Source: Mesocentrotus franciscanus
Taxonomy: Eukaryota; Echinodermata; Echinoidea; Camarodonta; Strongylocentrotidae
Assembly (NCBI GenBank): GCA_037976565.1
Contig: CP137671.1
Location: 19,101,910 to 19,165,909 of the forward strand
Length of the DNA: 64,000 nucleotides
Direction: 5' to 3'
In this document: positions 1-11,900 of the stretch, piece by piece
Layout: the number at the start of each line of letters is the position of its first letter
Position numbering within the stretch: position 1 is the stretch's first letter
Program-made: the position numbers and the translations under genes
Notes under the pieces: model-generated
Database searches by the model: none
What the model saw: the letters and a program-made list of their open reading frames with translations, nothing else
Told to the model about the DNA's origin: nothing

Positions 1-22
1 CCTCTCTCTCTTTCTCTTACTA

Positions 23-141
23 ATGGGGTGTTGCAAGAAAGTTGAGTTGCGATCAATTGCAAATTTGCAATTAATCGCAAGACTTACGCTTGATTTGGGG
101 GATTTGCAATTGATCACAACTTTCTTGCAACGCCCCATAAG
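23..141. repeat. Short palindromic MITE-like element
   Basis: The two ends are inverted copies of each other: about 40 bp starting ATGGGGTGTTGCAAGAAAG on the left matches the reverse complement of the right end, which finishes CTTTCTTGCAACGCCCCAT. The middle is also rich in inverted CAATTGCAAAT words. No clear target-site duplication was found. The stretch from 142 to about 575 shows nothing I can assign. Confidence 0.7.
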
Positions 142-575
142 ACTTATAGAAATATTCCTTTTCTGCAGACTAATGGTCATTACACATTGAACATTGAATA
201 GAATGCTTGTAATGTTCAAAGTATAAATGAGCATAAAAATGCACTTTTTACACATTATTAATAGCCTTGGGACCAAGGGGGTAGTGTTATGAGATTCTTT
301 TCATCTCAGATAAAATCCGACATTTAATCTCAGTGAGATCAAATACCCTTAAAATCTTTTTTAATCGGTATTCTGAGATTCATAAGACAAGCCGATTTTT
401 TATGCGATAACCAGTAAGTAATGCTGTTAGATTTCACTGTCATCATGTTCAGCCAATAGAATCACTTTCTGCCAGTCTCTTGGGCAAGAGAGCACGAATG
501 CGTGATTTTTACAATTTTCCCTATGCAATTGAATGACAGTTTGCATTTAGGTTTGAACATCTTTGTACAGTAAAA

Positions 576-1122
576 TGTCTTATAACAATGTCAACCGATT
601 CAATTCACCATGGCTGCATAGTACAAGAAGATGGGAATATAGAAATACTGTTTATATGGTGAACTATTCATTTTGCCATCAAGTCCTTATTAGTCAACTG
701 AAATAAATGGGTCCATAATTAGCCGTTATTCTGGGCGCAACAAGATATTGTTGTAACTTATAAGACATAACAATATCAACTGATTCAAATATTCAATTCA
801 CCATGGCCGCATAGTACAAGAAGATGGGAATATAGAAATACTGTTCATTTGGTGAACTATTCGTCTTGCTATCGAGTCCGTATCAGTCGACTGAAATACA
901 TGGGTCCATAATTAGCCGATATTCTGGGCACAACAAGATACTGTTATAAGACATAACAATATCAACTGATTCAATTCACCATGGCCCCATAGTACCAAAA
1001 AAATGAGTACCGGTACATAGAAATACTGTTCATATGGTGAACTATTCGTCTTGCTATCGAGTCCTTATCAGTCGACTGAAATACATGGGTCCATAATTAA
1101 CCGTTATTCTGGGCACAACAAG
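576..1122. repeat. Three tandem copies (~180 bp) carrying the NSUN4 stop-codon region
   Basis: Three consecutive units (about 576-760, 760-935 and 935-1122) share the words CAATTCACCATGG, GGTCCATAATTA and ATTCTGGGC. The unit nearest the gene contains the real last 22 or so codons and stop of the NSUN4-like gene on the minus strand. The middle unit still encodes the same C-terminal peptide ending in RTR-stop with few changes. The distal unit has decayed and contains an early stop. The outer two lie downstream of the functional stop, so they are 3' UTR or intergenic. Confidence 0.85.
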
Positions 1123-4100
1123 CTGCCCATATCGGCAGTTCGGGAAGAAGCTGAAGACATCCCGGTAGGCTCTTGATAAAGGTGAAAGGTCAGCCACGCT
1201 TGTACTGATGTTGAACTCCTCTTGGCATCTTGTGATGGCATTTTGGACTACTCCATCGTTTTGTAGGGGTGACATCGTGCAGGTCGAGTAGACAACCGTC
1301 CCTCCCGGTTTGACAGCCTGGAGACCAGCACTGTTTGAAAGAATGGGTAAAATAGAAAGAAGTGATGAAAGGGGACAAATCAAAAAGGAAAAAAAAGGAT
1401 CATGTCTGTCTTGAAATTTGTTAAAATATTTCTGAACCATCATACATGTACATGTGTATATATATCATAGAAACAGTCAAATGCATTTTATCAGTGAAAC
1501 CTTGCACCTTCGAAATCAAAACCCATAAAGGGTAAAGCAGGGTTCCCCAACCCTGATTTATTTTCCTCCTGGGACTCCTGAGTAAAATAATATACAAGGG
1601 GTCCCTGCACACCAAACCCTATTACATTAAAAAAAAATATCTACATGTATTGGGTTTCCATAGTAAACTTATGCGGTTCTGTTTAAATAGTGTACCAATC
1701 ACCAAAACATGTTTCGCTTTTGATGGACTGGTTTCTATATCGCTACATGTACGTACATTATGAACTTCAAATATTACTTCAACAAAGACATTACAGTTTA
1801 AATCTACTCTCAGTAAATATAAATATGACTAGTTATAAAGTAGACTAGTTGACGCACGCATTAGCACTCGCATAGAAGAGGGCACGCACGGAAACCAAGT
1901 CCGAAGTTGGCTCTGTGCGTAGGGTCTTGTGTTATAATTCATCATACATCGTCATAATCCTGGATTGTTGGCCTATAGAATGTCAGGTAAAGTCTTTTTG
2001 AGATTGGCTTTATACATTGTAACTGTATGCAAATTATATTTTCTCTTTAAACACTTTAAATCCCTGCTATAATTCCTTACCAGAGAAGGTCTGTTTGAAG
2101 TTGAGGTAGGTCCCATCTTTCTCTTGATCGACTCACTTTGAAAAGGTTGTTGTCAGTTTGGGTTGCAGACACTCTGTCTGTGGAGCATGGTACATCCACC
2201 AATACCTGTATAGTGCAACATGCTGATTAATTAAGGTACTTGTATATCCGAGGTACCACTGTCCACAAACATATAGGCCAATACAAAACAAGGGAAACGC
2301 ATTCGGCAGTCTCGCCTGCATTACGCAATTCGATATGATGAAAAATTGAGGTTGGGACATTATTTATAGGCAGGGTGGCCTATTAGCAGGCCCCCAAAAA
2401 TGAAATCCTCTGAATACAATCAGCATTTTGAAGTGAACATTGACTAAGAATCATCAGAAGAATTATTTACTATTATTTGTACAAAGATTGATAACTTTAA
2501 TGAAATATGAACAAATAACAAAAATTGATTTATTAATTCTCGTATTAAGTTGTGAAAACATAATCCAAGTCTACTGACCTAAAATGACCTTGACTTTGTG
2601 ACCTGGAATTTGTGTCATAGGATTTGTGATACTTAATAACCCTTGGGTACAAGTTTCATGGAATTTGAACAAACACTTTTGAAATTATGCTAAAAATTCA
2701 AAATCTTGATGTTGATGCCACAAAAATAAAGTCTAAGTTTGCAGACCTGAAATGACATTTGACCTTGACTTTGTCACCTAAAAGACTAATCACATGATTG
2801 GTGATACTTGATAACCCTTATGTTCAAGTGTCATGGAATAGGAATGTATACTTTCAAAATTATGATAAACATTCAAAATCTTAACCTTAGGTTAAGTTTT
2901 GATGCCACAACATAGTCTAAGTTTGTTGACCTAAAATGACCTTTGACCTTGACTTTGTGACCTGAAATTCTACTCACACGATTGGGAATACTTGATAAGC
3001 CTTTGGTCCAAGTTCCATTGAATAAGAACTTATACTTTCAAAATTATTTTTAAAAATTCAAAAACTTAACCTTGGTTAAGTTTTTGATGTTGATGCCGCC
3101 GCCACTGTCCCCATCACCGGAAAAGCGGCGCCTATGTCTCGCTTTTGCTATGCAGGCGAGACAAAAAAGGACCCTTTTCTCTGCAGAACAGGAAAGGTGA
3201 AAAACATTTCAATTCTCAAAATAATAGAGCAACCAATCCTTTTGCTCAAGCGTGACGTTTCTTGCGAGGTCCCGTCCCATTTGCTCTGTACAACAACAAA
3301 AAGTACTACCTACCTTGTCATATGCCATCGGTTCTATCTGGCCCCATTCACACCCGTCTAATCCAGACACCCGGATTGCTCCACTGGTTCTGATACTCCT
3401 AGGTAAGCACAGGCCAAGTACTTCCTGCAGACGTCGTTTCCTGGATAGTACCTGCTCATTGGCTGTCAGGGTACCTATATGGATCATGGATCATAATGGA
3501 CAGTTAACTTTAATGAAGCCGTGGAGCCATGCCCTTGCAATGAACATTGATGCAAACATTTTTTAAATCTACTAGTTGGCAGGCAAAATTCTACATATAT
3601 TTTGTTGATTTTTTTTCTTTTCCTTTCTAATATATATAGTATATTTTTTTTTTAATTTGCTGTTATTTAAGAAGAGCATGATGCCTTGGTAAATTAGTGA
3701 CAACAGTAATTATGTACTATATTAATTATATATAAATATTTTGTATTGCGATGGAATTTGAAACCAAAACATACTTCACTAATTCATTCTCATAATGTTT
3801 CTTCTCAATTCTAATAGCTTTAATACTTTGTCATATGAAGGATGAAGTCATAATACAAAGTCATATGGCTCAGGGACATGTCTCATAAATGAAAACGGTC
3901 ATGTATGGTGGTCAAATGATCTATGAACACTAGATCTTGTACGTATGTTCTAAAGAAGAGATAACATGCACCCAGATAGGAGAGGAAAGGGGTAGCAATG
4001 GAAAGGGGTGGGATTGGAACTCACTAATCAGCATGGTCTGTAATATTGCAAGTGACTTCCCTCCTGGTCCAGCACAAAGGTCCAGGACCACATCATCTGT

Positions 4101-5588
4101 TCTAACATCCATTGCCAACACCGGGAGGACTGAAGCTGGATCCATGATATAATACTGAAGATTTGATAACTCACTGCCCCTCTTCGCCTGTGGCAGCCTC
4201 TTGGCAGACGACTTGTGCACGAAGCATCTCAAGTGGGGACTTATCTCAAGATCAGCATCTACGACTTTGATTGGGTTAGCACCAGAGGGCTCGGACATCA
4301 ACTCACTGTGGCCTCTTTCCTCCAGGTCAAGCTGCTGGATGAGGTCCATTCTGTGCTCGTAACCAGTGGCAACAATGTATCTGCCATCCCACCATGGTTT
4401 TGTCGGCTGCTTCGATTCTCTGATTTCGAGCTCACCTGTTCCAAAGTCTCCTCCCTCCTCCAACTCATCTTCCTCTCTTGCTCTGACTAACATTTCTCTC
4501 TCTTGTAGCTTCCGTGCTACTTCAACATCTTCCAAACTTGTGCTTCCTGAATTGCTGATGGACTCCTCCACTGCTCTGTTTCTATTGTCAGGGGCATCCT
4601 CAGGGGTGTCCTCAACCCCTCCTCTCAATCTCCGAGACTGAGTTTCCCTCTTTATCCCGAGGCGTTCCACATCTCCTGCATGCGGTTGAACAAAGTCTTC
4701 CACGCCTATCGAATGCAGCCTTTCCACTGTCTCTTGCACATCACTGTAATTGTTGAGGAGAGCCCCTGAGCTCTGTATGGAAAGCAAGGCCAGGCGAATA
4801 GACGGCCACTCATCTCCAAACAGTGGCCGGTAGTTTTGGTCGAAATGCTTCAGGGCAACTTCTGTTGGGTCATTCTTATGTTTTCCATATGACAGTATAT
4901 CAGAGAGAAGAAGATGATAATTAGGGTAGTTCTAGTACATTCTTGCATAAAAAACTGGCTAAACAATTAATGCACTAGCTTGGATTGAACCCATGCACAC
5001 ATTGGCTTGCAAAAGAATTTATGAAAGATTGATCAAAATAATGCAGTTTCACTTAATCAGTGAACAGGCACTGAACTATTAATCTGAAAATGCTAACACT
5101 TTGTAGGATGTCCTTGAATAATATTCTTACCCTTAACAAAAAAATTAATTTAGAATTTCGAGCAATGATGAATTAATGCAAGTCGAGTACATGCACATAA
5201 TTACAGAGATAACAACTGTTGAACTGATACTGATAGTGATACATGCAGTGCTAAATTCCTTTTATTGAAAAGGCCTTTTATTGGGTCGATCTGGCAAAGA
5301 CAATACCTAACTGGAATTTATAATCTACCTAGCAAAATTTGTGCAATTTCATATACTGATTACTGTATAATCAAGACTCAAACTGATTGATGATGAATCT
5401 TAAAACAAAGTCATTTTGAGTTTGACTCAATGAAGACATTATGATTGACTTGAGTTATACTTAAGTTATAGACAGTCATAATAGAGTATTACCAGTTTTG
5501 TTTTTGTCTTTTTCCCTCTGCTAATTTCTTTGATGAAGTGTCTCACTTGCATAAAAGTAGAGATTCGCCTGGGCATGTGTGACATCAT
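1054..5588 (-). CDS. NSUN4: NSUN4-like mitochondrial rRNA cytosine-5 methyltransferase, five exons
   Basis: Exons on the minus strand: 5588-5493, 4874-4025, 3462-3314, 2205-2081 and 1330-1054 (stop TAG at 1056-1054). All junctions are GT-AG, phases agree, and the total is 498 codons plus stop. NSUN4 methylates a cytosine in mitochondrial small-subunit rRNA and works with MTERF4 in ribosome assembly. The first 32 residues are basic and lack acidic residues until the glutamate near position 25, as in a mitochondrial targeting peptide. The family-typical FGDEWPSIRLALLS segment follows, then the SAM-binding motif DLCAGPGGK near residue 297. Both family cysteines are present: DVPCSTDR (Cys372) and VVYSTC (Cys424). 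The C-terminus NYGPMYFSRL matches NSUN4. It is about 110 residues longer than human NSUN4 because of an acidic insertion in exon 2. The start is the first of two adjacent ATGs; exon 1 is the least certain exon. Confidence 0.9.
2571..3170. repeat. Tandem ~175-bp repeats inside NSUN4 intron 3
   Basis: Three degenerate units start near 2571, 2743 and 2923. Each contains the words TGACCTTGACTTTGTGACCT, ACTTGATAACCC and TTCAAAATCTTAACC. The block ends in a different tail with GCGGCGCCTATGTCTCGC and AGGCGAGACAAAAAAGG. Similar TGACCTTGAC-rich repeats are common in marine invertebrate genomes. It lies wholly between exons 4 and 3 of the NSUN4-like gene. Confidence 0.75.
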
Positions 5589-5998
5589 GTTGGGAAAACT
5601 GCCTGCTAAGTTACCCTCAAGAAAATCCAACAATCACACATCACATATGCACCTTTCAATGCTCACTCAAAATTAATCCTGAGACTGAGAGCAATATGAG
5701 CAGAAGTCAGACAGAGCTATAGTTTTAACACACGTGTGGTGGTTTGTTGTCATCCGGCCCTTTAAACCATAATCCTCTATGATTTTTTAAAACGTACGCT
5801 GGTTGGCCAATAAAGAATAATGAACAGAGTTTTGGCAAATCACATACCGCGATAGATTAGAGAATGCTAATAGAAGAGGATTCATCGACTCGTAAATGAG
5901 AGAACGCCACGTCGCTTTTAGATAAATCCGTTCCCAGAGCGAACGTAGAGGAGTATTTTCATTAGTATTCTAAGCCACATTCTGTGAAATATCTCACC
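5589..5998. promoter_or_regulatory. Probable bidirectional promoter between NSUN4 and UBE2J1
   Basis: The two start codons face away from each other with only 410 bp between them, so the core promoters and both 5' UTRs must lie here or overlap. The stretch contains CACGTGTG (E-box like) near 5732 and an ATTGG-type word in inverted orientation (GGCCAATAAAG) near 5815. No TATA box is placed with confidence. Calling it a promoter is inference from gene layout. Confidence 0.55.
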
Positions 5999-8900
5999 AT
6001 GCATGCTGCATACTCAAGAAGGAGCCCGGGTGAGTATTAGAGATAGAATTGGTAATATTTTTTTGGTATCCGTGACGTTATCAGTCCCACATGTACAATA
6101 TCGTGTGTAGTGTATGTTTGTTGTTACTGTCTGTAGTCGTGTAGACCTACGTACTGTCACACATAACTCCGGGGAACTCCGACGCCGACGCGTCGGCGTC
6201 GGAGCTCCCCGGAGTTATGTCACACATAGCTGCATCGCTATCCTGCCTTCCTGGCTGTGTAATAAAACCTGTTTTATTGATCTCAACATTTCAAACACCA
6301 CTGTACAAAACTAAACTGATTTCACTCAAAATTGGGGCGCTAGTGCAGTTCCGTATCCATTTTTTTAGCAGTTTCATATCCAATCTTAGCAAAGGAATTT
6401 TAGCCTAATTTTGTACTAATATTAATCATAATCATATATTGCATTTTCCACCTGAATTTGGATCACATCCGACATCGGGAATCCTCCGTTTAGGGCTTCG
6501 ATGTCCACGCTGCCGCTCATTACCATCTCTACGCTTTCGCTCTGCACCTCAAACTGAAGCTATCAGTCAAAGTTTATGGTATCGTGCATGCGCGCAACAA
6601 AAAGCTAAAAATCTTCGTTCACACGCAGTGATATAACTTATAATTTATATGCCAAAACAGCCAAATATTATCATTATTGTCTTGTTTTTGTTGTTGTTGA
6701 TGATGGTGGTGGTGTTCAGGGGCGGCGATCCCGGGGTCGGAGGGGGGTTCGATAAAACTCAAATTTGTCATATAAATTATAAGTTATATCACTGCGTGTG
6801 AACGAAGATTTTTAGCTTTTTGTTGCGCGCATGCACGATACCATAAACTTTGACTGATAGCTTCAGTTTGAGGTGCAGAGCGAAAGCGTAGAGACGGTAT
6901 TGAGCGACGACGTGGACATCGAAGCCCTGAACGGAGGATTCCCGATGTCGGATGTGATCCAAATTCAGGTGGAAAATGCAATATATAATTATGATTAATA
7001 TTAGTAAAAAATTAGGCTAAAATTCCTTTGCTAAGATTGGATATGAAACTGCTAAAAAAATGGATACGGAACTGCACTAGCGCCAAAATCGGTACTTTAG
7101 TGACAATTGATGACACCTAAATAGCAGTAAAATACAATTTTTTCAACTCGCCTAACACGTAACAGTCCTAAGTGAGTAAGTTAGAAAGAATAATTTAAAA
7201 ATTAAAATCGTGAGTCCACTGTCAAACTTGCTTACAGTTGCAGTTTTATCGGCACGATTGTGTGCATTTGTGTGTTATAAGTGTATTGACTATTCACATG
7301 TGAAATTGCTGCCTATTAGCACATGGTACAGCGTTAGAGGTCCATACGCAGTATTGACTCTCTTAGTCTTAGACAGAAATAACCGTCTGGTATGGGTCAT
7401 TCTTTAATAAAACTGACATTTGTTGACATTCCCCATACACAGACGGTACCCCGTACGCCTCGCACCACACGGAGAGATTGAGCCGATTGTGGCCCGCTTT
7501 GGTCCCAAAAACTTTCTCCCACGATTTTCTTTATTTAGATCTAATTTTCTGATTTATAAATCAGATACAAAAATACTATTAGGGTGTCTGGACGATTTTT
7601 CAATTTTCCCTTTTGGATTGTTTTTCACCATTATGGTTGGATAATTGAAAAAATTATTCACTCAGAATAATACATTTCAAATTTCAAGACTCACCGATGT
7701 TTCTATCAAAAGTTACAGCCCCTTCAATTCCCTACAATATTCATCCTCTTTGACAAAAAAGACGTACACGCAGAGTTATGTTTGCTAAATATAGCAACAC
7801 AACTGAATTGCGCAATATGCAAGCGTACACATACGCGTGATATATTTCCGGGTCAACCGACCAAAACAAGCCCAATGGCCAATCAGAGCACGTGTTTGAT
7901 ATTGGGCTTATGAATATTCAAACATCACCGGCTCAAGCCGGGCTGACTCATACGTAGCTATTGGACGTTCGAAATGAAAAAATGAATATTCATCAACTTA
8001 AACCAAGATGGCTGACAACAAATCTTGTTGACTACAAGACTTTCTCGGATTAATCATTAATATAGACTAGGATCTAAATGAGCAAGCTATCGTAAGTCAA
8101 AGTAGATATTTCTGTGTTATTTTTAATTTTTAATAAAATTTAGTGTAAAATTGCAGCCAAAGTGGATATATGAAGACGTAAAGAGTGAAAAACTTGTTGC
8201 ATATCTCATTCATCGCGGTCGGCCGAACTGAACCATTCGTTCCCCACACTACTCCATTGACGTACTTCAGTCTATGTATAGAGGCGGTCAGAGGAGCCAG
8301 ATGCAATCTCAGCGGAACAACCGTCGATATCAGAGACTGAAGCTTTCGGTCTATGACTCTCTATGCTTTGCTGGAGTGCGTACTGTAGATCTACAAATAA
8401 TAGATCGTCAATGACAATATCGGTTGATCCTGACACGTAGAACTTTTACCATTCCACGATGTACAGTGAGTTTACGCGCTCTGATTGGCCGATACGCTAA
8501 GTGGCTTCGAATTTAAGTGAGAGAGGGCCTACTTAACTTAAGCGCGACTTAAGTTCAATGGCAAAGGCAATACGAAATATTACGTCGCACCACAGAGATT
8601 TTGACATGACGTGCTTTAAACAGGTGACGCATTTCACACATAGGTGACGACACACGAAATTGCACACACATAAAATAGAAAAATCAACGAACATTTCAGT
8701 ACAACTTGCAAGTTTGTACCTTAAATATGACGAAAATGAGAATTTTTCAAACTTAAGACTTAGTTAAAGATACTATGTCCCTTTTGCAGCCAACATCAAA
8801 TTCTATAGAACTTTGCAGGAATTATGAATATGTCATGTATGTCCTATCTGTAAAATTTAAACGTTAGCAGTGTCCTAATATTCAAATTATGCAAGGAAAC

Positions 8901-11900
8901 CCGTTTACTTGCTAGACTTCACTGTCAGACACTATTGAGTGACTGACTGGCTTTTTCATCTTTGGTAATAACATACATAAAATGAGCTGTAAAGAGTACA
9001 TGAGCATTTGTCTACATCAATAACCCACTTCTTGTAATGGCCAAAATTAAACTGATTGAATCTTTGCGCAGCATAAAACGTACGACCATTCGGTACAATG
9101 GTCTGAAAAGTCAGACTATTACTTACTGGCTCTATAGCTCCTAAGTCGATTCGACAACTAATAGTCGTTATTTTCCCACTTAAAGACATTTTCAAGCCCC
9201 CTTTTTTTTAGGGAAGTTCTAAATTAGTATTGTCTTTCAAATGCCGTTGGAATTTAACCTTTTCATTTTTTTTGGCCTGCAAATGGGACATAGTACCTTT
9301 AAGTAAGACTTAAAACTTAAGTCAAATACTTAACTTTTCAAGGACGTTGAAAAAATTGTAACAAATAGAAGATTTGACTGAAATATCATAATTTTGGTAT
9401 CGGAAAAAACGGAAAATTGCAAGCCATCTCCTCGCACTAATGTCTTATTACATATAGCCTATGGGAGCCAGTGATAGCCAATCTAAAGGGCCCATGTCGG
9501 CTCAGCTAGGCGCCAAATTACGAAAATGAGCTGAGACGGGAGGAACGTAATGCGCATGCGCTGGCTGTATCGCCGATGTAAGCTAAAGTTCTACGTGCCT
9601 GAAGGCTGAACTGAAGTTCCTGAAGAGTGTGTCTGTTTTGTTTTTTCTGGCTTCAATAAGAGAGATGAATGACATGTTTAATTTTGAAGCCCCTCTAGGC
9701 TCTAATAAAGTGTTGGGAGCCCCAAATTTGCCAAAAATTTTATCGCAAAACTAAAGTTTAAGTTAAACTTTAACTTAATAAAGTTATAAAAAAAAGAGTC
9801 TAAATTTAAAGTTAAATTGTATCATATTATTACGTGAAAGGGCACACTTCTGCAAAGATTTCCCCCCCAAAAAATGTGTTTGAAGACAAATATTGATAAA
9901 ACTTTAAAAGAATAGATCTAGACTAGCCTCTAGATCTACATAGACCCTAGATCTAGATCTAATTTGGGTTTTTTTGTTATATGCAGAAAACCTAAATTCT
10001 GTATTATGTCATCAATATTTGACTTCAAACACACTTCTGTCATTTGTTTTGAAAATCTGTGCAGAAATGTGTCTTAAAGTTAAATGACATCCTCTTTCAC
10101 ATTATGATACAATTCAAGTTAAATTTTGCCTTCAAATTTTGGGGGCTCCCGGCCCGGCTCCCAACACTTTGGAGAGGCTGTCATGACTCATGTTGTTAAT
10201 GTTGCAGGGTTGATGTTATTGTAAATGAACATTTTCCTTTGGCTATGTTTTGCTGTTTAATGACTAATGTTATTTGCCGAAAGCTTCTCCCAAAGTCCCC
10301 GTCCCACATGTCTGAGGAGTCCTGTTGTCGGCTTGCACTCCTACAATGCATGAGGTCTAACTTGCCTCAAGCCAGGGCTAGGGGATAATATGAAATATGA
10401 TATTGATATTACCTAGCCTTAATTGGCACCCGTTCCGCATCCGACGAACCTTGCAAACTACCTTCAGAGTTCGCTAGTGGACTCTTAATTCTACTCCTAC
10501 AAAACATTTTAAATTTGGTCGAAACTTTAACCAGAAATGTGAAAATTTGATACCGAGTGATATTACCTTCCACATGTTCCTGATGATAATAACAAGCGAT
10601 TTACATTACAAAATCACTGAGCTCCCACAAGAGTAACCAATGTTGGTTCTGCCGGAAATGCAAATATATGCGCGGTGCAGTGTACAGGAAAATAGCTGTT
10701 TTCGTGTTGCCAATTTGATACGTAACAATAATAGTGATTAGTTTAGTGTACATGTACTAAGGCTGAATTTAGTGAACTACCTGCGGGTGCTCCTTTTTAC
10801 ACTAATCGCTGTTATCGTAAAGTAAGTACCAAATTGGCAACCCGAAAACAGCTATTTAAAAAAAAAATCATTTAAAGAGGGACATAAAAGCTGTAATGTT
10901 GAATAATAATGTATATTTCATATATCTTATTCTTAGACTGCACTATGCTGTCTATGCTTCAGGTTACTGGTTACCTCATCTTTCTGCTTATATTATACTG
11001 AAACCAATTTAGCATAGAAGGTTAATTCCCCTTTAACACTAGGATACTAAGCCTGAGATCATTGGGGCTAGAGTCTGTGGAAAATTGGTGAATATCATAT
11101 TCAGTGACTTAATATCCTCATCCTTGACATTCATGTGTGCAATAATTGGATGTTGATTATTTTGATAGTATGATGGAATTCTTCATTTTTCATATTTGTT
11201 TTCCTCCATAGCTGTCAAGCGGCTGATGAAGGAAGCTCAAGAATTAAAGGAGCCTACGGAGCAATACTTTGCTCAGCCATTAGAGGTAAGTTATTTTATA
11301 GCTTTTTTCATAATTTTATTAATATTCATTACAATAATCAAGCCTGCATTATGAAAACCAACAGAAGGAGCTAGTCGCAAAGTTGCCAGTCTGGGTCCCG
11401 TCTTACAAAGAGTTGATATCAATCGCAACTCAATCACAACTATGTACATAAGAGATAGGAGACTGCAAACTTGCGATTGATTTGGATCAATCGTAACTCG
11501 TTGTAAGACGGGGCCCAGCAGGTATCAACAGATAGTTGTTGACAGCTGGTCACACCAGCAGTAACTGCGAAGAGAGCCCCAAACAGGCCAAACAAATTGA
11601 TTCGCATAATTGCTCAGTATCACTATTCTATTTTGTTTTTAAGTAACTAGACAGTAGACATTCCTCACACATGTAACATAAGAAATTGTGGAACGTACAA
11701 GGTAATGGAGTGGAAGTGTACATTTATATAAGAGAAAGGCAACATTGCATGACACAAAAGCAACTAGATCTACAGGTAAAAGCAAGCCTACCAGAACAAA
11801 ATTTTGAAAAAAGATATATGATTGGCAGATGTAAAATGAACCTTGAAAGGAAATTTCTCTGATATTAGTGTTGACATGCAATAATCAAGAAATGGTTCTC

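Noticed and set aside
6439..6981. Matching 65-codon frames on opposite strands (6439-6636 and 6784-6981)
   Set aside because: These are the two arms of a foldback element and not a gene family.
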